Assembly: GCF_000260795.1 (NCBI RefSeq)
Contig: NZ_AJGU01000008.1
Span: 1-64,000, forward strand
DNA from: Treponema sp. JC4
GTDB lineage: Bacteria > Spirochaetota > Spirochaetia > Treponematales > Treponemataceae
Length of the DNA stretch: 64,000 nt
Direction: 5' to 3'
A program made the translations under genes and the position numbers. Shown here piece by piece: positions 59,601 to 64,000 of this stretch (position 1 is the stretch's first letter; each line of letters begins with the position of its first letter). A model generated the notes under the pieces. That model was not told where the DNA came from, did not search any database, and saw only the letters and a list, made by a program, of their open reading frames with translations.

Positions 59601-62600
59601 TTGTTTGGTAAAAAAGTGATTTCAAAAAGATTCAGATACATAAAATCAGTTTTTCTCATGCTTTTTCTGCTTGCCGGCGGAGTAACTGCCCTTTATTCTG
59701 CAGAAGCTGAAACCACAGTAATCACAATTAACAATGCAAGTCAGACCTCCTATAAAAAATCTGAAGAAACAGGAAATGATACAATCGTCTTGCAGGGGCA
59801 GGTAAAAATCAGCGTGAAAAAGGGCGGTGTTACTTCAGAAATTTCTGCCGACTTTGTAAGCTATGACCGCCAGACAGAAATTCTTTATGCCGAGGGTAAC
59901 GTTTCAATTGCAACAACGGGAGCTGCTTCCGGTAATGATACGACAACCGCCTCTTCCTTCCTTCTTAATACAAGTACTCTGGAAGGGGTTTTTGACCAGG
60001 GGCGTGTAGTTCAGACCCAGTCTGAAGCAATCAACCTGCCGTCCGGTTCAACTTTGATTGTATTTTCTGATATGTTCGGAAAGGGCGCTTCAAACGCAAT
60101 TGCCTTTAAAAACTCAAGCCTTACCTTCTGTGATGATATAAATCCCCACTGGCACATTGATGCTACCAGAACCTGGCTGCTGCCCGGCGGAGAGTTTGCC
60201 TTTTTTAATGCCCTTTTGTACGTAGGTGAAATACCTGTTTTATATCTCCCGGCCTTTTATTACCCGAAAGATGAACTTGTCTTTAATCCTGTATTCGGTT
60301 ACCGCCGCCGCGAAGGTTATTTTTTACAGAATACCCTTTATTTATATGGAAGAAAACCGCTGGATACCTCTTCTTCATCTTCGTCATCCAGCTCAAGTTC
60401 TTCTTCCTCTTCGGATACTTCCTCTGCCGCTGCTGCAGATGCCTTAAAAGGTCTTTACAACTTTATGAAGCCTTCCCAGCTTAAAGAACAGAGGCTCGAA
60501 GGCCTTATCCTTCATAACCTTGAAGAAAACTATTCCGGTCAGACTTCAAATTACTTTAAGGTAATGCTGGACTGGTATTCAACTTTGGGAACAATGGTAG
60601 GATTTTCCGGTGTTTTTAAGCCCTCGGATAAATATGTAACTTCCCTGACTACAAATTTCGGACTTGGTTTTTCAAAAACTATTTATACCTCCGGTTCAAA
60701 ATTTTATCCTTATGATCCTTCTACTGGTACTACTTATTCTGATAAATCCAACTTCCTTGGAAGTAAGCTTCCCTTCCGTTATGGCGGAAAGTTAGCCCTT
60801 ACACTTTCAAATCCGGTAAATCTTACCCTTGATATGCCTTTGTATTCAGATCCTTATTACCAGTATGATTTTATTACTAACCGTTCTGAATATATGGACT
60901 GGATTTCTTATCTTCTTGATCTTAATACAATTCAGAATTCTACAGAAACTATAACTGTAAGTGAATATTCAAACTTTTCCTGGAGCCTTACTTCGTCAAA
61001 GTCTTTCAGCGTGCCATCTCCATTAAAACAGTATTTTTCTACCCTTAGTTATAACCTTACAGCTTCTGTTCAGTTTACAACTATTCAGACTCCATCAACC
61101 TATGGCTCTTCTATTGGTGAGCATAGCGTATTAATTGATGATGAAGCCTTTATGAGAAAGTTTTATGCGCCTTCTCAGGTTACTCCGCTTTCTCTTTCCT
61201 TTAATATTGCCGGAACCCTGCTTGAAATTCCATTTGGTCAGACTTCTTCAAAATCTTCTGCCAAGCCTGAATATGCAATCACCCTTAATAAGGAAAATGA
61301 ATTAAAGTCAGAGGCAGAAATAAAAAAAGAGGCTGAAGAGGCGGCTGCTAAAGACGAAGAAAAAGCAGAAAATGATAAAAAAGATGAAAAACTTGCAGAA
61401 GCAGAAAAAGAACCTGCCTCTGCAGATGAGATTTTTGGAATGGGAAATATTGAGCCGTCTTTTCCGGATTTAGATTTTTCTGCCTCTACAGATACCCTTG
61501 CAAAGGGCTTTGTTTATAAGCTTGGTTATACTTTTACTCCTTCAATTCTTACTCAGATGGCTTATTCTACAGATACAAGCTATATTCAGTCTGGAAGTGA
61601 TTTTGACTGGTCAAACATCAAATCTTCTATGTATACAATTAAGCTTCCGCTTGCGCTTTCAAATAACCTTACTTACGGAACCAGCGTTTTTTCTGCAACC
61701 AATTCCTTTACCTACAGCCCGATTTATCAGAAGCATCCATATATAAATACAAACGGCGCTTCGGAGGGTGGCTATACAGAAGCTCAGGCTGATACCCTTC
61801 GCGTAACCGACTATAAGGCAGAGTCACAAGATATTGCAACTGTAAACTCTATCAACTTTTTTCCTTTTGCCTATGTTCCTTTGTTCTGCGAAACCGGCTT
61901 AAAATGGTCTTCTACAATTAAACTTTTCCGCCAGGAATTTGTAGGAGACGCAAGTAATCCTGAATACAATTATTACACCCTTGATTTTGATGATGAAAAC
62001 TGTGTAACGGTCAATTCTCTTGATTTTATTCTGGGTCTTACAGAAATGGACAAAAAGTTTAAGCAGACTTTGACCTTCAGTCAGGTTATGCCGCCTCTTG
62101 CCCGCCAGTACACAGGAACATTAACCCTTGTTTTTCCTTATGTTACAGAAACAGTTACAACCGGTATTACAGAAAATAAAAAGGCAACAACAGAAGATGA
62201 AAAATGGAAGAAAAAGGACCTGCAGCAGTCGACAACGGTTTCTGGAACAGTGCTGGGCTCAACTCTTTCTTTTTCGGAATCCTATACCTATAACATGGAG
62301 GAAAATTATCATTCCAGTTTTAAGCTTTCTGCTTCCTGGTGGGGTCTTTCTACTTCTTATGTTATGTCTTATGCTCAGGGCTATGATTTTGAAGATAATA
62401 ACTGGGTAGCCAGAAAAGATTCTTCGGGTAATACCTATAAGGAATTTCTTCCTTACAGTTTTTCTTTGTCATATACAAAGCCTTCCAAAACCTACTATAA
62501 ATGGTTCAACCGAATTTCCGTTGCTCCGGGCCTTACAACAAGCGTAACGGCAGATTTAATCCGCCCTACAAACTCTTATTTTATTTTTACACCGTCTCTG

Positions 62601-62996
62601 ACCTTTAATATCAATAACTTTTTCTACATAAAGTTTTCTTCAACCTCGCAGAACTCTGTAATTTACCGCTATTTCCAGAAGATGATGGGGCATGAAGGCC
62701 GTGTACCTGGTGAAGATAATATGTGGAAGGATTTGCTTAATTCCTTCCGTTTTGATAATGAAGCCCTTAGAAAAGATTCAGGCTTTAAGCTTAAATCTTT
62801 GAATATGGAAGTTACCCACAGCCTTCATGACTGGGATTTCAGCATGACCTGGTCTTTTGCACCGCGACTGTTAACAGAAAACGGTAAGTCATATTATGAT
62901 ATGAATCCTTATATCACAATCGGAGTTGTATGGAAGCCAATGTCCAGCATGAAAACTCAGATTAAAGATAATTACGGAGATTGGACATTTAACTAA
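59601..62996 (+). CDS. lptD: LptD/OstA-like outer-membrane protein
   Basis: 1131 residues from a TTG start (alternative GTG 59616), with a signal peptide (FLMLFLLAGGVTALYSAEA). The N-terminal OstA/LptA-like domain (TIVLQGQVKISVKKG ... YDRQTEILYAEGNVSIAT) is followed by the DxxxPxL-type region with IPVLYLPAFYYPKDELVFNP-like LptD motif near residue 215, then a long beta-barrel. Odd features are a run of 15 serines (60369-60413) and an acidic/lysine-rich insert near residues 570-615, both probably surface loops. With LptF/LptG at 23-25 kb it suggests a lipid-export bridge to the outer membrane. The phoH gene follows 25 bases later. Confidence 0.83.
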   Translation: MFGKKVISKRFRYIKSVFLMLFLLAGGVTALYSAEAETTVITINNASQTSYKKSEETGNDTIVLQGQVKISVKKGGVTSEISADFVSYDRQTEILYAEGNVSIATTGAASGNDTTTASSFLLNTSTLEGVFDQGRVVQTQSEAINLPSGSTLIVFSDMFGKGASNAIAFKNSSLTFCDDINPHWHIDATRTWLLPGGEFAFFNALLYVGEIPVLYLPAFYYPKDELVFNPVFGYRRREGYFLQNTLYLYGRKPLDTSSSSSSSSSSSSSSSDTSSAAAADALKGLYNFMKPSQLKEQRLEGLILHNLEENYSGQTSNYFKVMLDWYSTLGTMVGFSGVFKPSDKYVTSLTTNFGLGFSKTIYTSGSKFYPYDPSTGTTYSDKSNFLGSKLPFRYGGKLALTLSNPVNLTLDMPLYSDPYYQYDFITNRSEYMDWISYLLDLNTIQNSTETITVSEYSNFSWSLTSSKSFSVPSPLKQYFSTLSYNLTASVQFTTIQTPSTYGSSIGEHSVLIDDEAFMRKFYAPSQVTPLSLSFNIAGTLLEIPFGQTSSKSSAKPEYAITLNKENELKSEAEIKKEAEEAAAKDEEKAENDKKDEKLAEAEKEPASADEIFGMGNIEPSFPDLDFSASTDTLAKGFVYKLGYTFTPSILTQMAYSTDTSYIQSGSDFDWSNIKSSMYTIKLPLALSNNLTYGTSVFSATNSFTYSPIYQKHPYINTNGASEGGYTEAQADTLRVTDYKAESQDIATVNSINFFPFAYVPLFCETGLKWSSTIKLFRQEFVGDASNPEYNYYTLDFDDENCVTVNSLDFILGLTEMDKKFKQTLTFSQVMPPLARQYTGTLTLVFPYVTETVTTGITENKKATTEDEKWKKKDLQQSTTVSGTVLGSTLSFSESYTYNMEENYHSSFKLSASWWGLSTSYVMSYAQGYDFEDNNWVARKDSSGNTYKEFLPYSFSLSYTKPSKTYYKWFNRISVAPGLTTSVTADLIRPTNSYFIFTPSLTFNINNFFYIKFSSTSQNSVIYRYFQKMMGHEGRVPGEDNMWKDLLNSFRFDNEALRKDSGFKLKSLNMEVTHSLHDWDFSMTWSFAPRLLTENGKSYYDMNPYITIGVVWKPMSSMKTQIKDNYGDWTFN

Positions 62997-63010
62997 ATAC
63001 GTCATATAAT
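62981..63010 (+). promoter_or_regulatory. phoH promoter, TTGGAC-18-TATAAT
   Basis: TTGGAC (62981-62986) and TATAAT (63005-63010) with an 18-base spacer, ending 11 bases before the phoH ATG. The -35 lies inside the last codons of lptD. The leader would be about 5 bases. Confidence 0.5.
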
Positions 63011-63021
63011 ATTAATAATTA

Positions 63022-63972
63022 ATGAAAGATTACACGATTGTTGTTCCAGACCAGAATGTGCTTTCCTGTGTGTGCGGAACAAATGACAGCAACCTTAGAC
63101 TCATTGAAGAACATTTAGGCGTGCCGGTCTTTACAAAAGGAAACGAGCTTTCTGTAGAAGACGAAGACCCGCTGATACGCCAGAAATTCCAGTTTATTGT
63201 AGACCGAATAATTGATGAAATCTCTGCAGGCGGTAAAAACGGAGAAGACATTGTTGTTTCTGTTTTAAATACCCATAAAAAGCCGCGGGCAGAAGAAGAA
63301 ATGATTTTGATTCCAGGCGGTCTTAAAAGGGTTTACGCAAGAACTCAGCATCAGGCAGAATACATCAATATGCTGCAGCATAAAGATATGGTTTTCTGTA
63401 CCGGAAGCGCCGGCAGCGGTAAGACTTTTCTGGCGGTGGCAGAAGCCCTCAGCCTTATCCTCAGTCATAAAAAATCAAAACTGATAATTACCCGTCCTGT
63501 TGTAGAAGCAGGGGAGAGTCTTGGCTTTTTGCCGGGTGACCTTGAACAGAAAATAGATCCTTATATGCGGCCTTTAAAAGATGCAATGGAAAGTGTTTTA
63601 CCTGTAGAAACAGTAAAGCGGCTTTTTGAAGCGGGTATTATTGAAGTTGCCCCTCTTGCCTATATGCGGGGCCGCACCCTTAATAATGCAGTTGTAATTC
63701 TTGATGAAGCCCAGAACACAACAGTCCCTCAGATGAAAATGTTCCTTACCCGTATGGGCGACAACACCAAGGTTTTTATCACCGGTGATCCGACTCAGAT
63801 AGATTTACCTAGAAAAACGACTTCCGGATTGATGCATTCAATTCAGATTTTATATAAAATAGAAGATATTGGTTTTATGGAGCTTACGGCAGAAGATGTC
63901 GTAAGAAACAGACTTGTAAAACAGATTGTAAAGGCATACGAGAATGAAAAACAATACGAAGAAAAATACTAA
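63022..63972 (+). CDS. phoH: PhoH-family ATPase
   Basis: 316 residues, normal length. Walker A CTGSAGSGKTFLAVAEAL near residue 130, IITRPVVEAGESLGFLPGD, LAYMRGRTLNNAVVILDEAQNT (Walker B) and TGDPTQIDLP are the family motifs. The N-terminal 70 residues resemble the KH-like region of PhoH2/YbeZ. YbeZ-type proteins act in RNA metabolism and ribosome maturation together with YbeY. The next gene overlaps its 3' end by 29 bases. Confidence 0.94.
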   Translation: MKDYTIVVPDQNVLSCVCGTNDSNLRLIEEHLGVPVFTKGNELSVEDEDPLIRQKFQFIVDRIIDEISAGGKNGEDIVVSVLNTHKKPRAEEEMILIPGGLKRVYARTQHQAEYINMLQHKDMVFCTGSAGSGKTFLAVAEALSLILSHKKSKLIITRPVVEAGESLGFLPGDLEQKIDPYMRPLKDAMESVLPVETVKRLFEAGIIEVAPLAYMRGRTLNNAVVILDEAQNTTVPQMKMFLTRMGDNTKVFITGDPTQIDLPRKTTSGLMHSIQILYKIEDIGFMELTAEDVVRNRLVKQIVKAYENEKQYEEKY

Positions 63973-64000
63973 CTCCGGAGCTTTTGGACTTTATTTCCAG
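63944..64000 (+). CDS. start of a further gene, cut by window edge
   Basis: An ATG at 63944, with AAAGG about 8 bases before it, opens a frame (MKNNTKKNTNSGAFGLYFQ) that runs to the window end and overlaps the end of phoH by 29 bases. Nineteen codons are too few to identify it. In many bacteria phoH is followed by a 7TM-HD phosphohydrolase or by ybeY; the basic start would fit a 7TM-HD protein, but this is only a guess. Confidence 0.5.
   Translation, partial: MKNNTKKNTNSGAFGLYFQ

Overview
The window looks like about 64 kb of chromosome from an anaerobic, fermentative, diderm bacterium. By gene content and protein style I infer a gut or rumen Treponema-like spirochaete. The reasons are the complete [FeFe]-hydrogenase maturation set, outer-membrane barrels with an LptD/F/G-type transport system, a BMP/PnrA-type binding protein, an OmpA-family protein, several sensor proteins fused to membrane modules, and frequent TTG/GTG starts. 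This is recognition by eye, not a database result. I see no rRNA, tRNA, CRISPR array, insertion sequence or replication origin.

Layout. 1-2.8 kb is an AT-rich accessory patch: a CoiA-like nuclease cut by the window edge, a double zinc-ribbon protein and a DUF5677-like protein. 3-11.5 kb holds a UvrD-type helicase, then a beta-galactosidase divergent from a sugar ABC importer (binding lipoprotein and two permeases), with palindromes between them. 11.7-18.3 kb holds two LuxR/NarL-type two-component systems placed around a FecR-like exported protein, a FAD synthetase-like gene and rpsO. The second system, which includes an S-component-like membrane protein, sits between rpsO and pnp. 18.4-28.4 kb holds pnp, a beta-barrel protein, KDPG aldolase, dut, lptF, lptG, tgt and an exported HEAT-repeat protein. 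28.4-38.7 kb is mostly on the minus strand: a DEAH helicase, a CapA-like lipoprotein, a small protein with a double-glycine leader, purA, and hydG-hydF-hydE. 38.8-44.7 kb encodes surface proteins: OmpA-like, InlB-repeat lipoprotein and a large beta-helix lipoprotein. 45-46 kb has an Rpn/PDDEXK protein and a GC-rich structured intergenic element. 46.1-56.6 kb is a purine block: IMP dehydrogenase, a 7TM-PAS sensor, a giant membrane-propeller-HD-GYP protein, a BMP/PnrA-like binding protein, an NCS2 purine permease and adenine deaminase. 56.7-64 kb holds uvrA, an LptD-like protein, phoH and the start of one more gene.

Three patterns cut across the genes. First, about a dozen start codons lie only 6-9 bases after a TATAAT-like hexamer, often preceded by TGN, and lack a Shine-Dalgarno sequence; this predicts leaderless mRNAs and corrects several starts. 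Second, four genes (dut, lptF twice, a histidine kinase, hydF) are broken by single-base changes in or next to short A or T runs. The encoded proteins are otherwise intact, which points to assembly error or homopolymer slippage. Third, at least three intergenic gaps carry strings of small GC-rich hairpins unlike the surrounding AT-rich spacers.

The best candidates for something undescribed are (a) the purine-linked sensory operon that couples an S-component-like membrane module and a BMP-type binding protein to a c-di-GMP phosphodiesterase domain, (b) the small double-glycine-leader peptide, and (c) the triple-palindrome plus orphan-terminator segment between rpsO and the second two-component system.
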